Positions 8,362 through 17,732 of a stretch of DNA of 64,000 bases are shown piece after piece. The notes under the pieces are model-generated. The model was not told where the DNA came from. It did not search any database and was given only the letters and a program-made list of their open reading frames with translations. Position 1 is the stretch's first letter; each line of letters opens with the position of its first letter. Origin of the DNA: Clostridium amylolyticum (GTDB lineage Bacteria; Bacillota; Clostridia; Clostridiales; Clostridiaceae); contig NZ_FQZO01000007.1 of the NCBI RefSeq assembly GCF_900142075.1, positions 124,001 to 188,000 on the forward strand, written 5' to 3'. Both the position numbers and the translations under genes were made by a program.

Positions 8362-9579
8362 TTAGCTTTTTAAGCACTCTTCTATAAATGAGGCTGCTGC
8401 CCCTATTGAAATAGCATCATATTTAAAATATCCTTGCTTATTAAAAACAACATTTTTTTTCTCATTGCTTTTTTCTTTTACAAAGTAAGCTTTCTCCACC
8501 GTCTCAATGCAAAGTTCATAGAAATAATTAGAATGTTGAACTAGTGGACCACTTAATATTATCATTTCAGGATTTACAATATTTATATAGTTAACTAAAC
8601 CAATACCAAATATTCTAGCCGCTTTTTCTATTACTCTCTTAGCCAGTTCATCACCATTTTCAGCTCCTTGGCATATATCTTTATAATCCACTTCATTTAT
8701 AGGTTTTTTAATAGTAGTGCAGCCCCTATTTTTCATTTCTTCCTTAAAGCTATTAACTATAGCTATTATTGTAGAATAACACTCCACACAGCCCCTATTT
8801 CCACAAGAACATTCTTTGCCGTCCATGTCTACAATCATGTGGGCAAACACATCTTCCTTATTAAGGTGAGTTTGAATAATAGCATTGGAAACACAAGCTG
8901 CAGTTCTTATACCAATACCACAGTTAATATAGAGAACATTTCTTAAACCTTTGGCAATTCCATAATACTTTTCTACAAATAATGCAACATTTGCCCCATT
9001 GTCAATAATCACAGGCAAGGTTAACTCATATTCCAACATACTTTTAATACTTACATCTTTCCACCCTAAGGCTTCGAAATTTTTAGCATTAAGCAATTTT
9101 CCACTGTCTTTGTCTAAAGGCCCTACAGTACCTAATCCAGCACCTAAAACATCAGATTTATTAATATTATTTTCCAGGATTGCCTTTTCCACTAAGCTTC
9201 CAATTAACTTAACAACCTTTTCTGGGGAAAAAGAAGCATCTAAAGTAAAACTTTTTTTATCTATTATTTTAATAGTTAAATCGCATATTACCACCGTAAC
9301 ATAAGTTCTTGAAATATCTATGCCTATAATAAAATAATTATTTGGTTTAACTCCATAAACACTTGGCTTTCTGCCACCAGTGGATTCTGCCATTCCAATC
9401 TCTTCAATTAACTTTAGTTCTTCTAATGGTTTCATTACTCTGTTTAAAGTAGTTAATTTCATATTCATTTTATTGCATATTTCCTGTTTTGTATGATAAC
9501 CTTCTTTTTGTAACAAACTAAATACCTCTTTTGAGGATAGATGAAGTTCCTTTAAAAATCTATTTTCTATTTTTCTCAC
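8362..9579 (-). CDS. ROK-family transcriptional repressor
   Basis: A 405-residue NagC/XylR-type protein. An N-terminal winged helix (about residues 10-60, TKQEICNKMNMKLTTLNRVMKPL) is followed by a sugar-kinase-like ROK domain. This has a DGAN-type substrate segment (VIIDNGANVALF) and the zinc motif CSCGNRGCVECY. A frame open to 9636 starts with TTG inside the -35 box, so it is rejected. GTG at 9579 is the first start after the promoter, although its AAGAG ribosome site is poorly spaced, so the exact start is uncertain. It probably senses a sugar or sugar phosphate and represses itself and the transporter pair through the TAACCA-TTT-TGGTTA sites. Confidence 0.88.
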   Translation of the reverse strand: MRKIENRFLKELHLSSKEVFSLLQKEGYHTKQEICNKMNMKLTTLNRVMKPLEELKLIEEIGMAESTGGRKPSVYGVKPNNYFIIGIDISRTYVTVVICDLTIKIIDKKSFTLDASFSPEKVVKLIGSLVEKAILENNINKSDVLGAGLGTVGPLDKDSGKLLNAKNFEALGWKDVSIKSMLEYELTLPVIIDNGANVALFVEKYYGIAKGLRNVLYINCGIGIRTAACVSNAIIQTHLNKEDVFAHMIVDMDGKECSCGNRGCVECYSTIIAIVNSFKEEMKNRGCTTIKKPINEVDYKDICQGAENGDELAKRVIEKAARIFGIGLVNYINIVNPEMIILSGPLVQHSNYFYELCIETVEKAYFVKEKSNEKKNVVFNKQGYFKYDAISIGAAASFIEECLKS

Positions 9580-9607
9580 CTCTTGAGACCCAACATAATA
9601 TACTTTT

Positions 9608-9636
9608 ATTATAATAACTTTTAACCATTTTGGCAA
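9608..9636 (-). promoter_or_regulatory. Sigma-A promoter and overlapping operator of the ROK gene
   Basis: On the minus strand TTGCCA (-35, 9631-9636) and TATAAT (-10, 9608-9613) are separated by 17 bases, an almost ideal vegetative promoter. The operator-like TAACCATTTTGGCAA (9622-9636) covers the -35 box and the upstream half of the spacer, the arrangement expected for steric repression by the ROK protein. Confidence 0.8.
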
Positions 9637-9760
9637 TAAGTTTTTTCATATATACGAATAACTTTGCAATATTTTCTACTTCTCTTCCTATTAGGTTTTT
9701 ACCTATTATCACAGCTTACATTTTACACCTTATATACATGCCTTTAAATTTATTCTCTGC

Positions 9761-10624
<864 letters not shown>

Positions 10625-10674
10625 TTATAATTAGAATTTAATAAACTTTATCTTGGCTTCCTTTGTAATTAAAT

Positions 10675-11193
10675 TTAATCATGATAATATCCTTGCTGCC
10701 ATTTTTCTAGGAATTCATCAAAGAAATTCTCATTCCCCAATTGATCTTCATTTATAGTTTCTATGGAATGAATTTTCTTTATTAATGCCTCTTTTTCTGG
10801 TGTTTCTTCATATTTTGTATTTAGAAATTCATCTATTATATTTTCTATAAGCCCCACTCCGCTTATACGTCCTCCTACTCCTATGACATTTGCATTTAAG
10901 TATTCCTTTGCATATCTTGCTGTAGCTATATCTCTTACTAGAGCTGCACGAATTCCATTTACTTTATTAGCACTATTAGTTATTCCTACTCCAGTTCCGC
11001 ATATCACTATCCCCAAATCCGCTTCCCCTTTTATAACTCTTTCCGCTGTTTTCTTACCATATATAGGATAATGTGTACGTTCTTTATCATATGTACCATT
11101 ATCTATAACTTCATAACCTTTACCTTTTAAATACTCTACTATACCATCCTTTACTTCTGTTACTATGTGGTCGCAGCCTATTGAAATTCTCAT
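10675..11193 (-). CDS. lacB: Galactose-6-phosphate isomerase subunit LacB
   Basis: A 172-residue RpiB/LacAB-family protein, the same length as streptococcal LacB. Matching stretches include the N-terminal [14 protein letters not shown], the phosphate-binding [11 protein letters not shown], and the C-terminal [13 protein letters not shown], which is nearly identical to the LacB tail. With LacA it converts galactose-6-phosphate to tagatose-6-phosphate. GAGGAGG ribosome site; 19 bp after lacA, in one operon with the aldolase. Confidence 0.92.
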   Translation of the reverse strand: MRISIGCDHIVTEVKDGIVEYLKGKGYEVIDNGTYDKERTHYPIYGKKTAERVIKGEADLGIVICGTGVGITNSANKVNGIRAALVRDIATARYAKEYLNANVIGVGGRISGVGLIENIIDEFLNTKYEETPEKEALIKKIHSIETINEDQLGNENFFDEFLEKWQQGYYHD

Positions 11194-11212
11194 TATCTTA
11201 TCCTCCTCAATA

Positions 11213-11641
11213 CTATAGCATCTTATTTAACATATCTATTCTTATTTGATGTCTTCCACCAGAGTAATTTGATTTTGCAAAGGCATCTACTATGGTTTCT
11301 GCTAATTTTACGCCTACAATTCCTGAACCTATAGCTATCATACGAGCATTATTATGGTCTCTTGTCATTTTAGCTGAATGTTCCTCTGAAACTTCTGCAC
11401 AAACCATTCCTTTATACTTACAAGCTACCATGAAAGAGCCTGCACCATATTCATCTATAACAATTCCTTTTTCTGCTTCTCCTTTTAATATAGTTTCTGC
11501 TACTAATTTTGTTGAATCCACAAAATCTAGTACTGCTTTTGGAGTCTTATCTAAAACTTCATACCCTTTTTCTTTTAAATATCCTTTCAAATGTTCTTTT
11601 AGTGGGAAACCACTTTTATCGGATCCTATAACAATTTTCAT
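11213..11641 (-). CDS. lacA: Galactose-6-phosphate isomerase subunit LacA
   Basis: A 142-residue partner of LacB. It shows [35 protein letters not shown] and the terminal [15 protein letters not shown], all diagnostic of LacA. The heteromeric LacAB enzyme carries out the first cytoplasmic step of the tagatose-6-phosphate pathway for galactose or lactose imported by a PTS. AAGGAGG ribosome site. It is the first structural gene after the DeoR-type regulator. Confidence 0.92.
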   Translation of the reverse strand: MKIVIGSDKSGFPLKEHLKGYLKEKGYEVLDKTPKAVLDFVDSTKLVAETILKGEAEKGIVIDEYGAGSFMVACKYKGMVCAEVSEEHSAKMTRDHNNARMIAIGSGIVGVKLAETIVDAFAKSNYSGGRHQIRIDMLNKML

Positions 11642-11680
11642 TTTTCATCCTCCTTATTTAAGTTGTTATTTTTATAATAT

Positions 11681-12436
11681 TTACTCAGTTATTATTTTTA
11701 CAATGCTATTGTATTTTTCTTTAAGTTCATCATTAATATTTTTATCTGTTACAACTGCAGTTACATCCTTTAAGTTATAGAAACTATAAAAATCCTCTTT
11801 ATCTATTTTATTGCTATCACATAATATATATCTTTCAATAGAATTATCTAAAATTATCCTTTGACAAGCGCCCTCCTCTTCATTAGAATTTGTAACGCTT
11901 TCCCCTAGAATACCGTTTACTCCTACAAAGGCTTTTTTAACTCTTATTTTCTCTAATAATTCATTGGTAAAATTCCCAACAAAAACATCTGTTCTTGAAC
12001 GAAATCTGCCGCCTATAAGTATTAGCTCAAATCTTTGGTCATCTTTAAATTTTGAAAATATGGACATAGAATTTGTTATGATCTTTGCATAAGAAATGTC
12101 TAGATATTCATATATCAATTCATTAGTAGTTCCTGGACCTATATAAACTATGTCATTTTCTTTTATAATACTGGCTGCAATCTGAGCTATATATCTCTTT
12201 TCCTCCACATGTATTTTTCTTTTTTCATTATGAGAAAGCTCCGCAGCCATTCTTTCTTCTTTCTTTTTAGCTCCACCATGAATACGGATTATTTTCCCTC
12301 TCTCTTCTAGCATTTTTAAATCTCTTCTTACCGTCATTTCTGTTACATTAAGAATCTCTGTTATATCATTTATACTAACTATGTTGTCTTTTTCTATCAT
12401 CTCAAGAATCTTTTCTAATCGTTCCTCTCTTAACAC
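11681..12436 (-). CDS. DeoR-family sugar-phosphate repressor (LacR-like)
   Basis: A 251-residue repressor with an N-terminal DeoR winged helix (residues 6-57, VSINDITEILNVTEMTVRRDLKMLEERGKI) and a C-terminal sensor domain of the ribose-5-phosphate-isomerase-like fold, typical in length. Starts with GTG behind GGAGG. It heads the lacA-lacB-aldolase cluster and probably responds to a phosphorylated sugar of that pathway, such as tagatose-6-phosphate. The two arrays of 10-bp-phased TTTGTT repeats around its promoter are the likely binding sites. Confidence 0.9.
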   Translation of the reverse strand: MLREERLEKILEMIEKDNIVSINDITEILNVTEMTVRRDLKMLEERGKIIRIHGGAKKKEERMAAELSHNEKRKIHVEEKRYIAQIAASIIKENDIVYIGPGTTNELIYEYLDISYAKIITNSMSIFSKFKDDQRFELILIGGRFRSRTDVFVGNFTNELLEKIRVKKAFVGVNGILGESVTNSNEEEGACQRIILDNSIERYILCDSNKIDKEDFYSFYNLKDVTAVVTDKNINDELKEKYNSIVKIITE

Positions 12437-12552
12437 TGTTATACCTCCAAGGTTTTTAATATTAATGAAAATTTCACACTACACTAACTTTATTCTTTTA
12501 TTTTAGTAATTATTATCATTTATGCTTTTAAACAGGTTTTAACCTTTATATT

Positions 12553-12578
12553 TTTGTGCGTTTTTGTTATATTTTGTT
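12553..12578. promoter_or_regulatory. Phased TTTGTT operator array, promoter-proximal
   Basis: Three hexamers TTTGTG, TTTGTT, TTTGTT start at 12553, 12563 and 12573, exactly 10 bp apart, so they face the same side of the helix. They lie downstream of the -10 box of the DeoR-family gene. Phased direct repeats are a known operator style for DeoR-family regulators such as AgaR. Confidence 0.7.
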
Positions 12579-12589
12579 CTATTAACATA

Positions 12590-12619
12590 ATTTTATCACT
12601 ATTTTTTTATATTCGTCAA
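12590..12619 (-). promoter_or_regulatory. Sigma-A promoter of the DeoR-lacAB operon
   Basis: On the minus strand TTGACG (-35, 12614-12619) is followed 17 or 18 bases later by ATAAAA/TAAAAT (-10, 12590-12596). It lies between the two TTTGTT arrays, which fits repression by a repressor bridging both. Confidence 0.75.
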
Positions 12620-12624
12620 TATAA

Positions 12625-12650
12625 TTTGTTCTGTTTTGTTATTATTTGTT
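12625..12650. promoter_or_regulatory. Phased TTTGTT operator array, promoter-distal
   Basis: Three exact TTTGTT hexamers start at 12625, 12635 and 12645, again 10 bp apart. The array is 72 bp from the matching array at 12553-12578, close to seven helical turns. Confidence 0.7.
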
Positions 12651-12788
12651 CTTATTTTTATAAGTTATTAATCACTATGAAATTCATAAAAAGACATAAA
12701 AAAATAGACTTATGCAAAAGTTATTTTACACTTTTAGCACAGCCTATTTAAACTGATAAATGATTTACTTATGTATACTATAACCTTT

Positions 12789-12995
12789 CTAAGAATCACT
12801 TGGTTTCTTTCCAAATAACTTATATAACACCCTATCGTACTCTGAAAGCTTATCTGCCAGTCTATGCCAGTTTTCATGCTCTGCATTAGCCACATTTATT
12901 TGATTATTTTCTATGACATTAACCTTCTCTTTTATTTCTTCTATATCCAAAATTATTTTTTCTAAAAGTTCCTTTATCTCCTTATTATCTTCCAC
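12789..12995 (-). CDS. Small coiled-coil hypothetical protein
   Basis: A 68-residue charged protein starting with GTG behind AAAGGATG. Residues 4-37 have heptad-like spacing of Ile, Leu and Val between Glu and Lys (KEIKELLEKIILDIEEIKEK), suggesting a helical or coiled-coil protein. It has no signal peptide or membrane segment, and I do not recognise a family. It stands alone between the DeoR operon and the cytosine operon. Confidence 0.6.
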   Translation of the reverse strand: MEDNKEIKELLEKIILDIEEIKEKVNVIENNQINVANAEHENWHRLADKLSEYDRVLYKLFGKKPSDS

Positions 12996-13166
12996 TGAAA
13001 TTCATCCTTTCTTATAGACATTAATATATTAATTATATATCATGAAAGCTTTTTAAGACAGGTGTAAATTAGCCTAACACTTATTTAACTTTATTTCTTC
13101 TACTTTTAGGAATACACTATGGCTAAAATTAAAGATAATATTAAAGCTTCTAGTATATTTTTTACA

Positions 13167-13195
13167 TTGACTTGAAGTTTTAATGGTGCTATTAT
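13167..13195 (+). promoter_or_regulatory. Sigma-A promoter of the codBA operon
   Basis: TTGACT (13167-13172) and TATTAT (13190-13195) are separated by exactly 17 bases. Transcription would start near 13202, just before the PyrR-binding leader. Confidence 0.8.
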
Positions 13196-13225
13196 ATTAA
13201 AAAAAGAGAATTAGTACTTTTAAAT

Positions 13226-13341
13226 TTAGTCCAGAGAGGCTAACAAAGTGATAGAACTTATAAACTTAATATTTTATTTGGAGTTTATGATTAATATGGC
13301 ATTGTTACGACCTTTTATACTAATATAAAAGGTCGTTTTTT
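13226..13341 (+). promoter_or_regulatory. PyrR-dependent attenuator of codBA
   Basis: The leader contains AGTCCAGAGAGGCT (13229-13242), an exact match to the PyrR RNA-binding consensus ARUCCNGNGAGGYU. It is followed by an intrinsic terminator: 13-bp stem ACGACCTTTTATA (13307-13319) pairing with 13324-13336, then a T run to 13341. When UMP or UTP is plentiful, PyrR should stabilise the upstream hairpin, block the antiterminator and end transcription before the cytosine uptake genes. Confidence 0.9.
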
Positions 13342-13404
13342 ATTTGATCATAATGCTTACAATAAAACATGGTACTACTTCTCCAAAAAAGGAGGACAAA
13401 AATA

Positions 13405-14676
13405 ATGAGCACAAATCAACATGAAGACAAGGATTATTCCTTAGAAGCGGTGAAAGATAAGGACAAAAGAGGGTTTATTTCAATGTTTTTGGTTATGCTA
13501 GGCTTTACCTTCTTCTCTGCAAGTATGCTTACCGGTGGAACTTTAGGTTCTGCTCTATCTCTTAAAGAATTTGCTTTGGCAATATTTTTAGGGAACCTAA
13601 TCCTGGCCATATATACAGGAGCACTGGCATATATAGGAGCTGATACAGGTCTATCTATGCACTTATTAGCTAGATATTCCTTCGGAGAAAAGGGCTCTTA
13701 TTTAGCATCTTTCTTAACAAGTTTCACTCAAATAGGATGGTTTGGTGTGGGGGTAGCTATGTTCGCCATCCCTGTAAGCAAGGTAACAGGGATAAATGTG
13801 TATGTATTAGTGGCCATTTCAGGAGTATTAATGACTTCCACCGCTTATTTTGGAATGAAATCTTTAACTATATTAAGTGCCATAGCAGTACCTTCCATAG
13901 CTATACTCGGCTGTGCATCAGCCTTTAGCGCAATAAACTCTGTAGGTGGTGTGCAGGAATTATTAAGTATACCTTCTAGTGGAAAAATGGGCTTAGTAAC
14001 AGCTGTAACCTTATGTGTAGGTTCCTTTATCAGCGGTGGAACTACTACTCCTGACTTTGTACGTTTTGCCAAGAACAAAAAAGTAGCTGTTTCCACTACA
14101 GTTATTGCATTCTTTATAGGTAATTCTTTGATGTTCTTCTTTGGAGCCATAGGTGCAATGTCTACAGGACTTTCAGATATATCTGATGTTATGATAAAGC
14201 AAGGGTTAATCCTGCCAGCCATAATAGTATTAGGCTTCAATATATGGACAACCAATGATAATGCCATATACACCTCAGGCCTAGGTATTTCTAACATCAC
14301 AAAGATCCCAAAAAGTAAAGTAGTATTATTCAATGGACTTCTAGGAACTGTAAGCGCCCTATGGTTATATAGCAACTTTGTAAGCTTCCTAAGCTTGTTA
14401 GGATCCATGATCCCAGCAGTGGGAGGAATCATCATAGCAGACTTCTTCATAGTTAAAAAAGGTAAATATGAAGACTTTAAAGATGCTAAGTTTAAGGTTA
14501 TAAATTATAAGGCTATAGCAGCCTGTGTCTTAGGAGTAATAGCAGGAAAATATCTAACTATAGGAATTCCTCCTCTAAACTCCCTGCTTGTCACTGGTTT
14601 AACCCATGTGGTATTATCAATAATCATTAAAGATGAAGCTGAAGAAAAAATACAATTAGATAAAAATATAGCATAA
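13405..14676 (+). CDS. codB: Cytosine permease (NCS1 family)
   Basis: A 423-residue membrane protein with about twelve hydrophobic segments, a CodB-type cytosine:cation symporter. It carries SFGEKGSYLASFLTSFTQIGWFGVG and the FISGGTTTPDFVRFAK segment of the NCS1 nucleobase carriers. The start at 13405 follows GGAGGACAAAAATA; an in-frame upstream codon at 13369 lacks a ribosome site. It is the first gene behind the PyrR attenuator and is paired with codA, so it imports cytosine for pyrimidine salvage. Confidence 0.92.
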   Translation: MSTNQHEDKDYSLEAVKDKDKRGFISMFLVMLGFTFFSASMLTGGTLGSALSLKEFALAIFLGNLILAIYTGALAYIGADTGLSMHLLARYSFGEKGSYLASFLTSFTQIGWFGVGVAMFAIPVSKVTGINVYVLVAISGVLMTSTAYFGMKSLTILSAIAVPSIAILGCASAFSAINSVGGVQELLSIPSSGKMGLVTAVTLCVGSFISGGTTTPDFVRFAKNKKVAVSTTVIAFFIGNSLMFFFGAIGAMSTGLSDISDVMIKQGLILPAIIVLGFNIWTTNDNAIYTSGLGISNITKIPKSKVVLFNGLLGTVSALWLYSNFVSFLSLLGSMIPAVGGIIIADFFIVKKGKYEDFKDAKFKVINYKAIAACVLGVIAGKYLTIGIPPLNSLLVTGLTHVVLSIIIKDEAEEKIQLDKNIA

Positions 14677-14681
14677 ACCTC

Positions 14682-14709
14682 AAGGCTCCTCTTTAAGAAT
14701 TGGAGCCTT
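14682..14709 (+). promoter_or_regulatory. Hairpin between codB and codA
   Basis: AAGGCTCC (14682-14689) pairs with GGAGCCTT (14702-14709), followed only by a short T run. It may act as a weak terminator or mRNA-stabilising element that lowers codA relative to codB. Confidence 0.5.
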
Positions 14710-14745
14710 TTCAATATGAAAATCACATTAAAGGAGAGTAAGCAC

Positions 14746-16011
14746 ATGTTAATAAAAAATGTTAAGTTAAGAGATAAAGATGAACTTATTGATATAAAAA
14801 TTGAAAATGGTATATTTAAAGAAATAAAAAGTAATTTACAGCCTCAGGAAGGTGAAGAAGTTATAGATGGACAAGGTGCTTTGGCACTGCCTCCATTTAT
14901 TGAGCCCCATATTCATTTAGACACCACCCTTACTGCTGGGGAGCCTAGCTGGAATGAAAGTGGAACTTTATTTGAAGGAATACAAAGATGGTCTGAGAGA
15001 AAATCCTTTTTAACAAAGGAAGATGTTAAGGAAAGAGCTAAAAAAGTAATAGGCTGGCAGATAGCTAATGGTATACAGCATATAAGAACCCATATCGATA
15101 CCACAGATTCATCCTTATTGGCTTTAAAGGCTATGCTGGAAGTTAAAGAAGAGATGAAAGATTATGTAGATATACAACTAGTAGCCTTCCCTCAAGAAGG
15201 GATTTTATCTTATCCAAAGGGTTTAGAGCTTTTAGAAGAATCCTTAAAATTAGGAGCAGATGTTATAGGAGCTATCCCTCATTTTGAGTTTACTAGAGAA
15301 TATGGAGTAGAATCTATAAACAAAATCTTTGAACTTGCTGCAAAGTATAATGTGCTTATAGATGTGCATTGTGATGAGATAGATGATGAACAGTCTAGGT
15401 TCTTGGAAACCGTAGCCACTAGAGCCTTAGAAACCGGCATGAAAAATAAAGTTACAGCCAGCCACACCACTGCCATGCATTCTTATAACAATGCCTACAC
15501 TTATAAATTATTTAGATTATTGAAAATGTCTAATATAAATTTTGTATCCAATCCTCTGGTAAACACTCACCTTCAGGGAAGATTTGATACTTATCCAAAA
15601 CGTAGAGGAGTTACTAGAGTAAAGGAATTAAAAGATGCAGGTCTTAATGTGTGCTTTGGCCATGATGATATCTTTGACCCTTGGTATCCACTAGGCACCG
15701 GAAATATGCTGCAAGTGCTGCACTTTGGATTGCATGTGTGCCAAACCATGGGATATAGTGAAATCAACGATTCCATAGACTTTATAACCACTAACTCTGC
15801 CAAGGCATTAAATATTCAAGATAGCTATGGCATAGAAGAAGGCAAGCCAGGAAATCTTATACTTTTATTAGCTGAAAACGGCTATGATGCCATAAGAAGA
15901 CAAGTTCCTGTATATTATTCCATAAGAAAAGGAAAGGTTATTAGTAAAACTGAACCTTCTGAAACAAAGATATACTTAGACAAGGAAATAGATGTAACCT
16001 TTAGAAAGTAA
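14746..16011 (+). CDS. codA: Cytosine deaminase
   Basis: A 421-residue amidohydrolase that converts cytosine to uracil and ammonia. Metal ligands are visible: PHIHLD (His55, His57), DVHCDE (His208, with Glu211), ASHTTAMHS (His240) and [11 protein letters not shown] (Asp307). The [12 protein letters not shown] region is specific to CodA-type deaminases. The start at 14746 is preceded by AAAGGAG. It works with codB to turn external cytosine into uracil for UMP synthesis, consistent with the PyrR leader. Confidence 0.94.
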   Translation: MLIKNVKLRDKDELIDIKIENGIFKEIKSNLQPQEGEEVIDGQGALALPPFIEPHIHLDTTLTAGEPSWNESGTLFEGIQRWSERKSFLTKEDVKERAKKVIGWQIANGIQHIRTHIDTTDSSLLALKAMLEVKEEMKDYVDIQLVAFPQEGILSYPKGLELLEESLKLGADVIGAIPHFEFTREYGVESINKIFELAAKYNVLIDVHCDEIDDEQSRFLETVATRALETGMKNKVTASHTTAMHSYNNAYTYKLFRLLKMSNINFVSNPLVNTHLQGRFDTYPKRRGVTRVKELKDAGLNVCFGHDDIFDPWYPLGTGNMLQVLHFGLHVCQTMGYSEINDSIDFITTNSAKALNIQDSYGIEEGKPGNLILLLAENGYDAIRRQVPVYYSIRKGKVISKTEPSETKIYLDKEIDVTFRK

Positions 16012-16086
16012 AACTTCCATATGTGTAGCTTCCTGGGATGTAATTGAATATATTGTACTAAGTATTATTATACAGGAGTGTCTGTT

Positions 16087-16434
16087 ATGTTATTTAATGA
16101 ATTTCAGAGCACACTTAATAATGTATCTATAGATGCTACCCTAGATTCCATTGGAGCAATTGATAACAAATTACCTGTATGGAACTTTTTCGAGAATATC
16201 TTCTTAAATAAACCGAGTATTATTAATATCTTAGCTTATAATATTGATGGAGAGCCTATAATTAAGATTTTAAACTTTGATGGGGATAAAATTATATATA
16301 AATATATCTCTAAAATAGGCACTATAGAATATATGGGTAATGGGTTTAAGAAGGTAAAAAAAGGCAGCAATATAAGCTATGATTTATATGACAAGACTAA
16401 ATTTGTTATAAATATGTTTTCTTACTCAAATTAA
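16087..16434 (+). CDS. Small hypothetical protein
   Basis: A 115-residue soluble protein with no signal peptide or membrane helix. The ATG at 16087 follows AGGAG with 8-base spacing; a GTG three codons upstream overlaps the ribosome site. The middle (INILAYNIDGEPIIKILNFDGDKIIYKY) looks like alternating beta strands. I do not recognise the family. It lies 75 bp after codA and ends at a strong terminator, so it could be cotranscribed with codBA. Confidence 0.65.
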   Translation: MLFNEFQSTLNNVSIDATLDSIGAIDNKLPVWNFFENIFLNKPSIINILAYNIDGEPIIKILNFDGDKIIYKYISKIGTIEYMGNGFKKVKKGSNISYDLYDKTKFVINMFSYSN

Positions 16435-16437
16435 AAC

Positions 16438-16466
16438 GGCAAGGGAAATGTCCCTTGCCATTTTTT
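16438..16466. terminator. Bidirectional terminator
   Basis: GGCAAGGGA (16438-16446) pairs perfectly with TCCCTTGCC (16451-16459) around an AATG loop, followed by six T on the plus strand and TTTTAA on the minus strand. It separates the codBA side from the convergent PRPP-synthetase-like gene. Confidence 0.85.
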
Positions 16467-17586
16467 ATCCTTGATTTAATAACTGATTTATATTATGTGT
16501 AGCATCTAGTAATGGGCTGATGGAGTTGTCCTTATTTATATAATCTACTATTTTTGATAAGTATTTGGACATATCTACTTCTACAAACCATTCAGCTTCT
16601 TTAGCTTGTGGGGATATGTAGGTTAGGTTTGTAGAATAAACTCTATGTATTAATCCAGCTTCATAATATTCATTAAACTTATTTACCCCTTCTGTAAATA
16701 ATGCAAAGGTAGTAGCTACAAATACCCTTTTGGCATTTCTCCTTTTAAGCTCCTTGGCTATGTCAAATACAGATTCTCCTGAGGCGATCATGTCATCTAC
16801 TATTAAAACATCCATGCCCTCTACATCTTTACCGATATACTCATGTTGTACTATAGGATTCTTTCCTTTTACCACGGAGGTATAATCTCTTCTCTTATAG
16901 AAAAGCCCAATGTCCAGGCCTAGAACGTTGGCATAGTAAATAGCTCTATCCATGGCTCCAGTGTCGGGGCTTATGGTTAACATTTTAGATTTATCAATTT
17001 CAATATCCTCGTGTCTTACAAAGGTTTTAACTATTTCATAAGTTGGGTATATATTTTCGAAGGTTAATAGGGGTACGGAATTTTGTACATTTGGGTCATG
17101 AACATCAAAGGTGTAGATATCTCTAACCCCTAGTCTTTCAAGTTCTTGTAAAGCTAAGGCACAGTCTAAAGATTCTCTTCCTTTTCTCTTATGCTGTCTT
17201 CCTCCATAAAGCATAGGCATTATTACAGTTACTCTTCTTGCCTTGCCTCCTATGGCAGATACCACTCTCTTAATATCCTGAAAATGCTCATCAGGGCCTT
17301 TGTGGTTTGTAATTCCATACATTTCATAGGTGCAGCTGTAGTTTCCTACATCACATAATATATATATGTCTTTACCTCTTACGGTTTCTGACAGCTTAAC
17401 TTTACCTTCTCCATTGGCAAATCTTATTTCATCAATGGCTATAAGGTAGGTCTCAGGGCTGTCTACATAATCATTGCGTCTCTGTAGAAGATATTTATCA
17501 AGCTTAGCCCCCAAGTCTTTACAGCTTTCTAATGCAATTATACCTAGCTGGCCATAGGGATTTGATTTTTCAAAATTATTACTCAA
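16465..17586 (-). CDS. Diverged ribose-phosphate pyrophosphokinase (PRPP synthetase-like)
   Basis: A 373-residue protein of the Prs family, longer than the usual 310-320. It has FANGEGKVKL, PMLYGGRQHKRKGRESLDCALALQELERLGV (cf. PYYGYARQDRK of Prs), TFDVHDPNVQ and a PRPP loop LIVDDMIASGES. In standard Prs the loop ends DTAGT; here it looks more like that of phosphoribosyltransferases. It starts with TTG behind GAGGAGG. Clostridia often carry such a paralogue beside a normal Prs; whether it makes PRPP or plays another nucleotide role is not clear from sequence. Confidence 0.8.
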   Translation of the reverse strand: MSNNFEKSNPYGQLGIIALESCKDLGAKLDKYLLQRRNDYVDSPETYLIAIDEIRFANGEGKVKLSETVRGKDIYILCDVGNYSCTYEMYGITNHKGPDEHFQDIKRVVSAIGGKARRVTVIMPMLYGGRQHKRKGRESLDCALALQELERLGVRDIYTFDVHDPNVQNSVPLLTFENIYPTYEIVKTFVRHEDIEIDKSKMLTISPDTGAMDRAIYYANVLGLDIGLFYKRRDYTSVVKGKNPIVQHEYIGKDVEGMDVLIVDDMIASGESVFDIAKELKRRNAKRVFVATTFALFTEGVNKFNEYYEAGLIHRVYSTNLTYISPQAKEAEWFVEVDMSKYLSKIVDYINKDNSISPLLDATHNINQLLNQG

Positions 17587-17732
17587 AAAAGAATCCTCCT
17601 CGTAAGTTGTTATATTATAATTTTACTTCCGTAACCATTTTCATCTATGAATTATTGTAATCCATTGTAAGAGGTATTACAACCTTAAGTGGGAGTTTTT
17701 TTATGTGAATAACCGTTAAAGATTTTTTCTTA

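Noticed and set aside
9580..9636. Start of the ROK gene at TTG 9636
   Set aside because: This codon lies in the -35 box (TTGCCA) of its own promoter and could not be in the mRNA.
11292..11780. Plus-strand 162-codon frame opposite lacA and the DeoR gene
   Set aside because: A shadow of two conserved genes on the other strand; no homology pattern and no ribosome site.
12554..12751. Plus-strand 65-codon frame
   Set aside because: It is an AT-rich frame over the promoter and TTTGTT arrays of the DeoR operon, without a ribosome site.
13369..13404. Twelve extra N-terminal codons of codB
   Set aside because: GGAGG is located inside this stretch, directly before the ATG at 13405.
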